A stretch of 64,000 nt of DNA from Thelonectria olida (GCA_020736575.1 JAGPYM010000001.1:3534001-3598000), one strand, 5' to 3'; shown: positions 11,955 to 24,510, counted from the stretch's first letter. A program made the numbers and translations. Notes: generated by a model from the sequence alone, not told the origin.

Positions 11955-12626
11955 TTTGGCGAGTGACAGGTTGTTGTTTTATATGGAATGCACCGAGATC
12001 TTCATCAATAATCGCGTCTTGCGCAGGCGTTGGGCCCAAGACAAAGAACTAGCGTCGCGCAACTCAGGCCGCCCAAAATTCGCGTCTGGGGTTGGTTCGC
12101 CAGAGTAACATATGACAACTCATTGCCTTGAAAGAAAAGAGATTGGCTTAGTCGTTTCGAATGCAGTTTGCCGTCTAGTCCCTGAATGCGACACATAGGT
12201 ATGAAGTGGTGGCCAAGTATCGTTGCGTGGGAGGACGCGTTGTGGCCTTCGCGCAATCACGTGTCTGAAACGACGTAACAGCAAATTATCGGCTTATCGG
12301 TGCATTGGCATTCGCATATAAGCATGCCCGCCTTCTCCGGAATTAGCTCCCGGGCTGACGAGGCTCAAAGCCACAACAAGCCTCTACGTATACGTTAAGA
12401 GCCTCACTCTCAGAGAGCTGTTCTTGTCCTTATTCTTGTTTCCTCGAGGTGTCTTTCTGGGAGTTTTGCTGTATTTTCTTAGGCCATGGCAGTCTGACCA
12501 GAGCTCTACAGCCATCACTAACAGTTCTCGGTGTGTCCGGTTCGTGCAAGTGGCTTTACTTTTCAACCTTCAGATCGGTCACTCCAAGTGCGCAACGTCC
12601 GTGTAAGCCCGAGACGAACCGCAATC
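11955..12626. other. Divergent promoter region rap1/swf1
   Basis: The 672 bases between two divergent start codons. A TATA-like CATATAAGC lies near 12315, about 310 bases before the swf1 start, and a CT-rich stretch runs from about 12420 to 12480. No gene supported inside. Confidence 0.5.
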
Positions 12627-13998
12627 ATGATGTCCTTCAGAAATGCCGCTCTTCTCATTCTTTTTATTTCATTCATGGTCTTTGTGGCCTTTTTCGGCAG
12701 ATTACCAGCCTTGAGGTACGTTTCAATATTTGTAGGACATGATGTCACAGGAGAGCTGACTTGCTGTTATCAAGACGTACTCCCATCGCAAAGCTACACA
12801 CGCTAATATGGGTTCAAATACCCAGTGCGGTGCTGCTGGTGGATGAAGTCATTACTGGTGGGAGAGTGTCGAGATATTTACGCAGGTTTGGCAACTTTAT
12901 GATGCATGATAGACATTGGACCGTTGTGGTGAGTAAATACGCCAGACTCGGAGCTAGCTTGGCAAACCGCATGCATGCGTAACATGTAGTATCACCGTCT
13001 GACAGATACAGGGCTTCTTTCTTCTTATTCTTGTTGTGTCCGAATACATGTACCTGCCTGATGTATGGTCCAAGATCAGTGGCTTCACCAAATTCACAGT
13101 AGTTATCATAGTCGCCATGCCTTACACCTTTCTCTACTTGGCCTGCGCGAGCGATCCTGGCTACATAACGCCGGAAAACGTCAACTACTATCTCTCACTC
13201 TACCCTTACGATCACGCCCTCTTCCGCCCCGGCAAGGAATGCCGGACGTGTCGCATCCTCAAGCCCGCCCGATCTAAGCACTGCAGCATCTGCAAGCGCT
13301 GTGTCGCAAAGGCTGATCACCACTGCATCTTCATCAACTCATGCGTCGGCTACGGGAATCAGCATTGGTTTATCCTCTTACTTATCTCAACTTCCCTTCT
13401 GTGCACCTACGGTGGCCTGCTGGGCTTGTCCATCATGATGGAGCTCATCGCCCCGAGGTCTCCGACGTGGTCGATCTGGCCACCAAAGAGTATGAGCATG
13501 GACGAATACCTAGCCGTTTGGGGTTGGGCCATTCAGGATAACGTCAACGTAGGCGCCATCACTCTCCTCGCGCTCCTTACGTCTCCCCTTGTTTGGGGCC
13601 TCCTCATCTACACGCTCTATCTCGTGTACTGTGGCACCACCACCAACGAGACACTCAAATGGTCCGAATGGAAAGAGGACATGCGGGACGGCTACGCCTT
13701 TACCCGCTCCATACCGCCGAGCTGGCGCAAGAACCCTCAAATCGAACCGCAATGTACCCGGTGGCCGGTCGAGCCGGAGCAGGTCTTGGTCACCACCATG
13801 GATGGACAACCACCAAGGGAAACCTCGCGCATACCAGGAGAAGGTCCGTGGGAGAAGGTATGGAGCTTGAGGCATGTTGAGAACTTGTATGACATGGGCT
13901 TTTGGGACAACCTTGTCGACGTATTCGTGCGCGACTACACATTCGGCAACTCAAGAGACGACGAGCCCATCGCTGAACGGGAACGGCGTGCGCGATAG
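12627..13998 (+). CDS. swf1: DHHC palmitoyltransferase Swf1-like
   Basis: Exons 12627-12715, 12775-12928 and 13006-13998 give 411 residues. A second ATG directly follows the first (12630), so either may be used. The N-terminus is one membrane span (LLILFISFMVFVAFFGRLP) as in Swf1, and three or four more follow (FFLLILVVSEYMYL, VVIIVAMPYTFLYLACA, WFILLLISTSLLCTYGGLLG, LLALLTSPLVWGLLIYTLYLV). The Cys-rich domain runs from about residue 160 (CRTCRILKPARSKHCSIC) to the catalytic DHHC at about 185-188. The flanking DPG (SDPGYITPEN) and TTxE (TTNE) motifs are intact, so the enzyme should be active. The family S-acylates cysteines; yeast Swf1 acts at the ER on SNAREs and other proteins with a cysteine beside the membrane span. 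Assignment to Swf1 rather than another DHHC enzyme rests on the N-terminal layout and the length. Confidence 0.87.
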
Positions 13999-14374
13999 GA
14001 TCAATATTGTACTAAGGAGAGACTTTTGCATAGGTAGAATACCCTGAATTGGAAAATCTGTATCCATTTCAATATAGATTGTGGTGTCATCACCCATTGT
14101 ACGATAGATCAATGCGAGTAGGCAAGATTCAGGCCCGTGAAAGAGGCCCATCCATTATTCATAATTCAATTCATTCGTGGTGTTCATGTCTACACGCTTC
14201 TAGGCCTTGTGCAGGCCGTTAAAGACGCTCGCGTCTTCCATCCGCCACCGTGGTAGTCACCTCGATCCCCTGGTACTACCCTCAAGTAGAGAGCGCATGG
14301 ATTCTGAATGTGTGTTCCGCCCTGCCTCCCCTGTGCGCCAACTCCGTTTCCCCTTTTCGTGGAGCCGTTTAGAT
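13999..14374. other. Convergent intergenic region swf1/aha1
   Basis: 3' flanks of two converging genes; nothing else seen. Confidence 0.5.
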
Positions 14375-15535
14375 CTACAAAATAGTACCAAATCTAGTTT
14401 TGCTGAAGTCAGTGATACAGATCATTCAGGGTCGTAGTGACAGATGATGGGGCTTACCCAAAAGTCCTCTTGATGCTCTTGACGTAGTACTCAAGCCAGT
14501 TGCGTTTGGTAACATCCTCTTGCCCGACAGGGACACCCTCCCAAGTGACACGCATAACAGTCACATGGTCAACGTCGTTCTGGTCAAACTCAATCTGGAG
14601 CTTGGAGTAGTGACCAGCAGGCCACTGCGCCAGACGCCAGCTCTGGACGATCTTGGTGTTGGGCTCCAGCTCGAGGTACTCGCCCGAAACGTTTCCATCA
14701 AACAGCACGAACTTGCCACCCTGCTTGGCACCGTCGAACACCTTGGGAGGAGCACGGGTGAAAGCAGCAAGTCGTTGAGGGTCGACGAAGGTCTGGTACA
14801 TTTCCTCGGCAGTGGTACGGAACTCCTCGTTATCGGTAACAGTGGTCGTGTTCACAGTGCCAGGAGCGCTAGTCCGAGCAGCGGGAGCAGAGGTCTTCTC
14901 AGCACCCTTCTGAGCCATGGTCTTGGGTGTCGAGAAACCACTGGAAGGGTTCGAGCCGGGGGCATGCTGGATGTCTTTTCCATGCTCAGCAATGAGAGCT
15001 GGAGCAAGGTTCAGGAACTGCTTGCGCAATTGGGGCACGATCTTGGACTTGACAAGCTCCTTCACAGGCTGCTTCTCCTTGGACTCGGCAAAGACGTCTA
15101 CATCAAACTACGAGGCACTTAGTTATATTCTACGACAAAACACCGAAGGCACAAGGGCAAATGGAGCTTCACGTACCACGAACTCATCCTCTTCGGTGTC
15201 ATGGGCAATCTCGGGCACAGTGATGGTGCCCGAGACGTCCTCCTCATCAGGGGCAGAACCTATGGAAGAGGTCAGCTCCCGACGACGAACCAAACAGGCG
15301 AAGAGTCCTTACCGGAATACTCAAGGACCAGCTTCACGTCAAAGATAGTAATGACCTTGCCCTTCCGCTGACTGACGTCGACATCACCATCCATGCTCTG
15401 GATCTTGCTAACCTTGGCCTTGACGTCGCCGTTCTCAGCCTCAATTGTGAGCAGGTTGTCAGTGAACCACTGCTTGGCCCAAGGTGACACATCCTTGTTG
15501 ACCCAGTGCCAGTTGTTGGGGTTGTGAAGAACCAT
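14375..15535 (-). CDS. aha1: Hsp90 co-chaperone Aha1
   Basis: Four exons: 15313-15535, 15177-15259, 14458-15107 and a 19-base last exon 14375-14393, giving 324 residues. The N-terminal domain starts MVLHNPNNWHWVNKD, the NxNNWHW signature of Aha1, and continues with AKQWFTDNLL and KVITIFDVKLVLEYSG. A Pro/Ala/Thr-rich linker precedes the C-terminal AHSA1 (START-like) domain from about residue 190 (EEMYQTFVDPQRLAAFTRAPP, GGKFVLFDGNVSGEYLEL, KIVQSWRLAQWPAGHYS). The frame reads a stop right after RTFG, but a GTAAGC donor lies across it, and the tiny exon adds FGTIL, matching the usual Aha1 C-terminus; I therefore accept it. Aha1 binds Hsp90 middle and N-terminal domains and stimulates its ATPase in the cytosol. 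Convergent with swf1. Confidence 0.92.
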
Positions 15536-18500
15536 TGTGTAATCGAGGGCTCGAGGGGAGCTATTCGAAGCGGGGAAAGGGCCTAAAACTGGAATTGGAC
15601 TCGGTTAGCTTCAGGACAAAACAGAAACTGGAGCAGAGGCAAAGAAGAACAACAGGTTTGCAATTGCAGGTCAGAAATGGTCTTGGACCACAGCATGTTA
15701 GTCATCAATGAAGGGAGTACAAATCACTCTATGACTGGTGCCAGCTGGGTATCTCATCATGGAAAATGCAAATGCGGAGGAGGCGGAAGAAGTCAATGCA
15801 ATACTTACGTGTTTGTAGAGCTCTGCGAGATGGCGCTGAGGGGAAAGAAGGAGGACTGTGAGAAAATGAAAAGAAAGGGAAACGGAGAGGAACAAAGAGG
15901 AAGGGAATGGGTATTTAGGAGTTGGGAAAAGGATGAATGGACAAAAAAGATGGAGGAGGAGAAAAGAGGAAAGTGAAAAGCAGAACCATCTAGAATTTTG
16001 TTTGAGCCTTGTGCCCCCACCTGCCCGAGAATGTGGGGCCAGGTGATTTCCTGAGGCAGAGAAGCAGAGCCCCAGCCTCGCGAGGACAACCACGCGCGGA
16101 CTACGAATAATCGTCATCTCGCTAAAAAAACGAGTCAAAGTTCTCTGCAGCCACCGATATCGACTAATAGATGTCTTTTCACTGACGTCAAGTTCTTTCC
16201 TACGATGCATTCTGGAATTGCGAGCCAACTCCCTCACTCCTCTCCCAGACAACGAGCATTGTCATTCTGTTGAACTCAACGTCTACAAAGAGGAGATGGC
16301 GGCCTTTAGAACTGGACCATAGGCTATACGTATACCAAGGGCTGCGCAATACCCAGTGCTTCTGGGATCCGGGAGCTGCATATGAATGGAAGTCCCAGGC
16401 CAGATGCCAATCGTTGGTCAGCATCTTACTCTCGGAGGTGGAAGGTAGAGAGTCCCACGCCTCCTCTGTAGTCCGTAGTTAGTAGCCCAATCTTGCCTAG
16501 GTAGCAAGCTTGCCAACACTGCTGAGGAAGCTTAGAGCGGCTGGCCTTGGTTGTGTTGCCTGAGCAGCCTGGAACCCTTTTACCCAAAGGGACAAATACT
16601 ACCCCCTTGGGATACAGATCGGGGACCTGGAATGCAGGGCCATGATCCATGCGCGACTTCATGGCCAGGTGGTGCTGCCTAATCCAGTTGAATATCACCA
16701 TAGATTGCCAGCGGAACTCTTCAACGGCGTGGACATAAAGTCGGAAGTTAGATATCACTTGCGACCGTCCTTTTGACAAGAACTGGGGCAAGTGTGTAAA
16801 GGGCTCGGAGTACCCAGGTCAATATACGCGGCTTCAACCAAGTTGAGAACTCGGGCCGCTTCAAGATGCTGCAGCGCATCAGTGAGAATGGTGTACTGGG
16901 TGATGGATTTGCCCTGTCTACCGAGCATCTTGACTGTTCCCTCAAAAAAGCCCCAATAGTTGCTTACAAACTGCGCATAACATCAACCCTCGACCAAGTC
17001 TTGACTTGTTCATTTCTTGCAAACCTGGGGAATGAGCTTCAATCTGGCTTAGCTGAAGCCACAGTGTGAACGACCTTGCAGAGCGGCTCGGGTTGGGTGG
17101 CAAAGATGGTACAAGGTCGATGATGCCAAAGGGCTCCCCGGGTCCTCTTAAACGTGTTTCCCAAGTTTTCCTTTTTCTTTGGCCCTGTGAGCAGGTCTGC
17201 CAGCCTCACGTGTGAGGAGAAGAGGATGCGATATTGGGCGAGGAGAAGGGCCTGGGGAAAACATGGTTGATTACATTCATCGGGCCGTGGTAAAAGCAGG
17301 TTTGTTTTAGGGACGAAATATACGTCTTTTCAAATTGACGAAACTCGAAGCACACAATGGGACGAATTGGTTATGTACCTGCGCATGGCTCCGAAAGTGC
17401 AAAACGATCCAATCGGTACTCAGTACTTGTGTAACTGGACAATCAACACCTTAATAAGCTGTGGCCACTAGGTAAGCAAGTAAGGTACTTCTTTCACTTA
17501 CTAGGTCTATCCAGTGACCGCTTTTTTGTTCAACTTTTCTTGCTTCTTGACCGAGCCAAAGTTGCAGTCTTTGAGTAAAAGAGTAGCAGATTTGCATCAA
17601 CTGACCCTTGCTAGGCTGTCGCCGCTGTCATGCGCCGAGAAGAGAGGTCTGTGCAAGGGAGGAAAAAGAGGCAACGGCCGGCTGCATTGCCGTTTACCGT
17701 TTCTCATGAATCAAACGCCTCACGCAGTCCCTGTCTCCGTCTCAGTCGCAGTCTCATAAAGGCGGGATGTGACAGGAGGGGCAGACGGGGGGGAGGCTGC
17801 AGACGGGGACAAGGAGGGGGGACCGTTAAGCGCCGGCACCCACATCCACCCGCATCGTCAATGGGAACGGGCCAACCACGAATCGTGCTTGGGACGGGGG
17901 AGTCTAAGAATAGAACTGGCTGGTGGTGGTGTCGTTGATATGCCCAATCGAACAAAAGTATCAAGCCCCTTTCTCAATGTTAGTGAACGGTCCAGCACCG
18001 GCAGGGTGGGTTCATGGAGAAGAAGTCTTGTGAAGGTGCAAGTGGAGAGAGTGAAAAAGGAAACTGGGTCATTGATTGAAACTTGTGACTTGCCTCAAAT
18101 GGCCGCCGCATCACTCACATGTCGCCGTGTGTGCAAGGGCCTGCAATGTCATGCTGTCTGGAAACGACTCGTTCTCACATCTCCAAGCATATGCAAGTGA
18201 ATCTCAGAGCGGGAGGGATGGGCCCAGGCCAAGCATAGTCATGTCCGAAGTACATGGACTAAGGCTCCGATATTGGGCATGACATGCTCAGAATAGATTA
18301 AAAATACAGACATGCCGTCCGGGGTCATGACCCTTGGGCATGACAGGGCCCAAGGGGAGGCTGGTCAACCCCGGCATCGTCCAGATTCCATCCCAGGCTT
18401 GCCACCAGCTGGGGGGAGGAACATCGAGAGGCATGGAAGCCTAGGAGGAGGAGGACTAACTTAGGCACCGTAGCCTTCTTCCAGCACTCCCAAAAGGCTG

Positions 18501-19425
18501 TGTGGATTGTGGATTGTGGGCTGGCTGGCGACGGACCAAGTAGATCTCTCGCGTTATCACCATCTTTGGTCCGTCCGTCTTCTTTCTGCGACTTGTTGTC
18601 CCACACTGATCCTAGTCTCTGAGAGAAAAAGTAGCATCCCACCCCAACCCTTCTCGACTCTTTCGGCAGCGAGGAACCCGAGCCCTTTTTCTTTTCACTG
18701 CTGGCCCTGGCCTTGGTGTCTTGCCGTCATTTATCTCTGGGTCCTGAAAGTCTTGGCTCCCACGTTCCTTCCGCTGCCGCTACCAAACAATATTCGTACC
18801 GTGCCTTCCTTGACCTTTAATCAGTCGCGGGGTGTCTCCTCCGATTTCCAGCCTCCCGTCCTCTTCACCATTTCAACCACCACCTCCAACTCATTCATTC
18901 TCTCTCCTCTGGGCGAATGCAGCACAGTTAAATCCGACACCCCGGCCTCTCCTCGCAGCTGGTGGGTTTCGAGGCTACGGCTCACACGCGCCACAGCGTG
19001 GGGCAATCCAGAAGTCGACAACCCAAGAGCTGCTTCGTCCTGGTTCTGTCGACATTGGCCTGCCTGGACTGCTGACTCTAGCTCCTTCTCGCCTGAGCCA
19101 TCGTCTCATTCCCTCACCACTTTTGTGCGCGCCCATTGTCCCAACATCTGCTCAATCCAATTCCCGTCCCATCCTCTTGCCGAGCTTTTGCACCACCGCC
19201 GATCTGCACGCGGGTGGGCAGCAGGGTGCCCAGTGCTGGTTCCCTTGACGGTTGTCTGAATGCCGAGTGAGTGGCTGGCCTCACAACGACAAGGAAGCTG
19301 TGGTCGCCATCGCAGCACTACCCGCGCTCATCACATTTTCGAGTGGCGCCAGGACCCAGGGCCTGCGCAGTGCCTTGCCAATTTACTATTTCCACGAGGC
19401 GACTCTTGTCGACTTTCCTTTCAAC
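15536..19425. other. Long spacer: aha1 promoter and leader of the 1216-residue gene
   Basis: About 3.9 kb without a supported gene. The part next to aha1 is A/G-rich (15840-15980). From about 18500 to 19425 the plus strand is strongly C/T-rich and probably holds the promoter and a long untranslated leader of the next gene. A 250-codon open frame at 18507-19259 in this leader is compositionally biased (Ser, Pro, Leu) with no domain, so I do not call it coding. Confidence 0.5.
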
Positions 19426-22400
19426 ATGATTTCTCCTCGCGATCGACTGCTCCGCCAGGGACTCAATCCTCTCACAACCAACTCCCTCGGCGTATACAAC
19501 ACCAACCACCTGGCCACGCCCGCCTCTGCTGTGCCCATGTCCGCCTTGTCCATGAGCTCCGCCCACCACCTACAGTCCGCTCATACTCCGTCCAGCACCA
19601 TTCAGCCCTACAATCCTCAAGAATGGGTCGCTCCATCTGCGGGCGGCCCAGATCGCTCAGCGATGCAGTTCCAGGATGCACAAGGTACACTCAATGCGAT
19701 ACATCATGGTGCTTCACTTCTAACAGCTATCTCGCAGCATCACCTCCCCCGCCGCCTCCATATAGCCCACCACGGAGTCAACAACAGAGGCCGATGAGTA
19801 CAGCTTTTGACGTTGTTCCAGTTACGACACCAACGCCACCACCGCGCATAAACCCCATTGTTCAGCACCGACCGTCTCCAGAACCACAAGCGCTCAATCA
19901 GTCATTCCCTCCTCCCCCGGGCACCAATCCAAGAGGAGCCTCTCGAGAACGGCGCTTTGGATTACCTTCATTGGGTCGTCGAAGAGAGGTCGAACATACA
20001 TCGAATTCTCCAGACAATGCTCCAAGCCCAGCAATCCACCATGCCCATAGGCAGAGCATGATCATTCAGCCAACAATACAACCATCACAAGAATATGTAA
20101 TTGCCGGCCCCTCTGGGCAAAGGTTCATTCAAAATGGCCCACCAGCTGCCCGTAGAGCTGCCTCAGCCGGCGCCATTGAGACACCCACGTCTGCTCGCTC
20201 ACGATCATCTTCACAAAGTCGATGGAACCCAGGCATGCCTCTTCCCCCGCCTCCCCCCGGACCTCCTCCACCTGGTTCGAGATCGCAAAGCGTCCAAGCA
20301 ATGGATCGAACCACCGTTCCGTTAATATCTCCTCCTACTCGACGACCACCTCCCACTGGAGTGACGAATCTCGGCCCGGTCCCCCCAACTCCAGCAGATT
20401 GGATTGATAGCGATACACCTTCCCGAGGACGATCTCCCGGTTTGGCCCTCGATACGACCGGTGCCAGCGCCAGCGCAAGCAACAGTTCAGGACAGCCGAA
20501 TGATGGTACGCCTTCGTCGTCTCCCAACTCGGGCAACTTGAATAGGACGAGAGCTGTACGACGTGACAAGACAATTCTTCAAAGACGAACCGAGAGTCGA
20601 ACCCGCTCTACCGTTCGAGACTCTATCGATGAAAGAGTTCAGCCGAACATCTCAGATATCGTGGTCCCTGGTAGTTCGTCGGGCGGCCCCAGTCGCAAAG
20701 CAAATATGGGAAGATCCACGCCACTCAGTGCAGGAAGGCCGTCAGCCGAGCTACCTCTCAAGTCCAGCACTGACTCTCTCAACTCTCTCAACGGCGGAGA
20801 CTCTCGAAACTCGACACCCAGAGCGATTCTTTCCGGTAAACTACCTCAACTACAGACTGAAACTCCACCATTCTCGCCCCATGGCAAACAACCCATGTAT
20901 GGCGGTAGTAGTAGCTCATCGGCCATGGCTCCCAAGTCTCTTCCAACTCCTCCCCCTCACACCCGATCGTCTTCTACCTCACGAGCTCCGCGAGACTCAT
21001 CTCGGCCACCCCCATCAGCGTCTGCATCTACGTCAGTTCCTGTATCGAAGCACATGATCATCACCCAAACCGCGGATCAATTTTCCTCGGGTACTATTGA
21101 ACGGTTCCAGGCATTCGCCGCCAAAGAGGCTGCTGCTGCGACTGATGCAGACAGGGTTCGAATGTTTGCAGACTTCATTGTCAGTGAATCGCGCATCAGG
21201 AGAGAGCGATACTCGAGTGCCATTGGGGCTATGGGATCTGAGATCTTTGACCTAACACGGGATCTCTTCCGTCCTATGGTTCAAGGCAGACGCGCATCAA
21301 CCCCCTCACAAGACGAATTTACGCCAAACTCTTCTGAACCTACCCGCTCACACCGTAGCTCCATTGGATCGTCTCAGCCCCCCGACGGACCTCAATCAGC
21401 CCCAAACTCAGCAGGCGTCCCGGTGTCACCCAGTGGTGGAGTTCCGGCCAATTGGTCATCTGGTAACAACTATGTTCCTCAATTGTCTCCCATTCTCAGT
21501 ATGAGTGTAAGCGACAGGTACGAAAACGGCAGCTCCCGCGGAAGACCCCCCAGCCGATGGTGGGAAGTGGACTCGCAAGGCGAGCCATCTGGTCTAGAGA
21601 GATCGAAGAGAGAGTCCAAGTACATGGGCGTCTCCAAGACGCAATGGATCGAGGAGGATCAGACAACGCCGAGCTATACCGGACGAAGCGATTATGGCTC
21701 TTCTTCAGAGTATCCGCCTGAAAAGGTGGGCTGGCATGAACCATCTGAGCCAAGTTTGACTCCTCAGCCTGCGAGCTTCTCTGGCGTTTCTTTGGGCTCA
21801 AGCCCAGTTTCTTCGGTCAATCGTGATCTCATGGATGTTTCCCGTCTGGTCACTATGCCTCCCCCCTACCCGAGACATCACCCTGCTGTCAACAATAACC
21901 ACCCCGAGTTGGCCGAGATTCGTACCGCAGTTAGGTCTTTGAGCGAAATTTCTGAGGTGGCTACCACCAAGGAGAAATTCACCGCCGACAGCGAAAAACG
22001 CCGCGAGCAGTTCAAGAAGGCTCAGGCCGAGCGACGAGCGGCACTGAGACAACACCTATCGCAAGAAATCGGCGCTGGGAACATTGGCTACGCCGATGCG
22101 GCCGTATTTGAGTCGGACGCGCAGAAAAGCGAGATGGACAAGGGCAAGGAGCTAGAGAAGAAGGAATACGACCTATTCCAGAATCAGGTGGTTGTGCCTC
22201 TGAATGAGCTGCTCACCGGCCGTATCAGCCGCGCTACGGATCTCTTTGACGACTTGGCCCGTCACCTTTTCGACAATGAACAGAACGACGCCGACATGCC
22301 ACAAGAGGAGGGTGACGATAGACCAGAACTGCTCGAGAAGCTGACCCTTCTCAAGTGGATATTTGAGGCCCGCGAATCGCTGCATCGAACCATCTTTGAA

Positions 22401-23129
22401 CTCCTTTCTGACCGCAACACTCGTTATTGCGAGGTCGTAGTGACCCCTTACCGGCTTTCAAACAACACGGAGAAGCTCAAATCAGCTGAAGCCTTCTTCG
22501 CTGAAGACGTAGCAAAACGCCAATACGCCTTCGCCCATGAAGTCTGCAACCGCGTACGAGATTTCCGGTCCGTCGTTGAAGAGGCCGTCGATCGCGGCAT
22601 AACCCTCCAGCTCTCGGCATTTTGGGACATTGCGCCACCGCTATGTGAGCTGCTGGACAGCATCCCGCTCAACCTCGAGGGCTTCAGCATTCAGATTCCT
22701 GCGGTCGAATTTGAGGAGAATCCATCGTACCACAACCACCCCATGCAGTACTTGTTCAGCCTCCTCCTGCACGCCGAGAAGAGCACGTACCAGTTCATTG
22801 AGTCACACACGAATCTGTTGTGCCTTCTACACGAGGTGAAGGAGGCCGTGGTACACGCAAAATGCAAGGTGCTAGAAACGCAGACAGAGGAGGCTGATGG
22901 TCGACCTATCCCCGTCGAGGAGCGCCAGTCGCGGGCGGGGGAGATGCGGCACACCGAAGACCATCGTCTGACTGAGGATCTTAAGGAGAAGGTCCGTGTG
23001 GTACGAGACCAGTGGGACAGCGCGCTGGGTGAGAACATGACGCACGTCAAGGAGCGGCTTGGCGAGTGGCTTCTCGAAACAGGCGGCTGGGACGAATCCC
23101 TAGAGGACGGTGGCGTGGGCGGAGTTTAG
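19426..23129 (+). CDS. Conserved Ser/Pro-rich coiled-coil protein, function unknown
   Basis: Two exons, 19426-19684 and 19738-23129, give 1216 residues. The ATG at 19426 (MISPRDRLLRQGLNP) is the first in frame after the leader; the acceptor at 19737 was chosen over the earlier one at 19726 because only it keeps phase (CAA-G / CA). Residues 1 to about 540 are disordered, rich in Pro, Ser and Arg, with polyproline runs (PPPPPPYSPP, PPPPPGPPPPGSRS) that could bind SH3, WW or profilin partners. A first conserved block starts near IERFQAFAAKEAAAATDADRV and includes SRIRRERYSSAIG. After another disordered part, the C-terminal about 420 residues (from LAEIRTAVRSLSEISEVATT) are helical with charged coiled-coil stretches (KRREQFKKAQAERRAALRQH; LEKKEYDLFQNQVVVPLNEL; KLTLLKWIFEARESLHRTIF). 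I recognise no enzyme motif. A scaffold or cytoskeletal/polarity role is possible but is inference. Confidence 0.8.
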
Positions 23130-23657
23130 ATGGGATGCAACAATACTTCATTGGATTTATACATACACTAACTACAAAGATTGGAAGAGGAAAGATTCAG
23201 AGAAGGCGATGTCGATACCCCTTTACAGCCCTGTCTGGGCTTGATACTTATTTGGACTTAAATTTCTTGTATATAGCACTTTCGAGCCGGCGTGCTAATC
23301 TACCGGATACACACGCATTCTACACATGGAAATGAGATATGATGAGATGGAAAAAAACTCGTCGTGATAATAGTCGTTCAATGCGTGAGAGTTACAAGGC
23401 TCGATGGTACAAAACTTCTCTATTCCGCATAGTCGTACAAAGCTTGGCCGAGGCCCAAGGCTGATAGGTCATTTTCTTCCCCAAAGACGCCCATAGATGT
23501 ACAGTTCCTTCCTCTTCACGCTCTGTTCCAGTGCATAACTTCCCAGGTATCGCCATGGTTTGTAAAGCTTTGAGCAGCTCATCTGCGTCCTGCTTAATCC
23601 TTCTTCGCCGTGCTATTCGATCGCCTTCGTTTTTCCTCATAACATCAAAGCTCCGAT
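23130..23657. other. Convergent intergenic region
   Basis: 3' flanks of the 1216-residue gene and fmc1. The minus-strand frame at 23392-23640 shows no family motif. Confidence 0.45.
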
Positions 23658-24032
23658 TTATTTGTACTCGACAGGCAAGTCCATGCCGACCCGTCTCGCA
23701 GTCAAGCGCACGCGCTCCTCCTCGTCCATGCCCATGCCCGGGTTGTAGCGCTCCAGCAGCGTGGCGTATTGGCGCTGCGAGCGAAGGTATGCGACGGCCT
23801 GTGCGGCGGCTTGGGCGCGAGCGTCTGAGGTTTCGGCCGCTGTGAAGGTATCGCGCAAGCGGGTGTGTAGAGACGAGCGCGGCGAGGCGAGGAGGGGGCG
23901 GGGAGGGAACTCGCGCAGGATGGAGCGGTAGAGGGAGCGGAGGGTGGCGGGGACGAGGTCATTTTGGCGGAGGGGGGAGGAGGATTCAGCAGTGTTGCGT
24001 GGTTGATTGATCGAGCAGTTGATTAGCTGCAA
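23658..24032 (-). CDS. fmc1: Mitochondrial ATP synthase assembly factor Fmc1-like (LYR protein); start unresolved
   Basis: The frame ends in TAA at 23658-23660 and encodes TLRSLYRSILREFPPRP with the LYR motif typical of this small mitochondrial family. It then has helical Ala/Gln-rich sequence, an LRSQRQYATLLERYNPGMGMDEEERVRLTARRVG block and a short tail. That C-terminal block is what I recall for Fmc1, needed at elevated temperature in yeast to assemble the F1 sector. The odd point is the start: between the upstream in-frame TGA (near 24084-24086) and the LYR motif there is no ATG in this frame. The nearest ATG (23960-23962) is out of frame by one and would give an unrelated Pro/Ser-rich peptide. 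Possibilities are a spliced upstream exon (acceptor-like TTTCAG and TTGCAG occur just upstream), a non-AUG start, or a one-base error in the sequence. The listed right end is only the edge of the open frame. Confidence 0.7.
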   Translation of the reverse strand: MQLINCSINQPRNTAESSSPLRQNDLVPATLRSLYRSILREFPPRPLLASPRSSLHTRLRDTFTAAETSDARAQAAAQAVAYLRSQRQYATLLERYNPGMGMDEEERVRLTARRVGMDLPVEYK

Positions 24033-24510
24033 TGGGAACTGAAAGCTGCTGAGCGAGGTTTCGACATCGGAGCGGTTTGGATGGATTCAAGTTCTTGAAA
24101 TGCTGGGCCAATCAGAAAAGAGAATGGCTCGCAGCGCCAAGGGACAGAAAATATTGTTAGCGCACCTGCGGCCATTCAGACCACCAGAGGAGCTGGCCCT
24201 CATCGCCCATCATCACCGCCAACCTCATGAAATATCTTGGTTCATTCGGTATAAACGAAACAAATACGCTCTCGCATAAGTCGTCCAGCCTCCAATTGCG
24301 TCACCACAGCCCTATTCATTTCAATTTCTCCAAGACAAAACGGTGACAACATCACACAAGAAATTGACAGCAAGAACCAAAGTATTGTTTATGTATGCCA
24401 TGACAGATAAGTAGTACATGTCTGTACACGAGACTAGAATACACACGCCAGAAGCGTCGGCCAACGGCCTCAACCACACCCCCCAGAGCCAACCGAAAGA
24501 CTCCTTCTCT
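24033..24510. other. Spacer between fmc1 and mrpl6
   Basis: Holds the fmc1 5' region (possibly an unrecognised first exon) and the 3' flank of mrpl6. Nothing else supported. Confidence 0.4.

Noticed and set aside
14520..15122. 200-codon plus-strand frame opposite aha1
   Set aside because: Antisense shadow of aha1 with Leu/Gly/Ser-rich translation.
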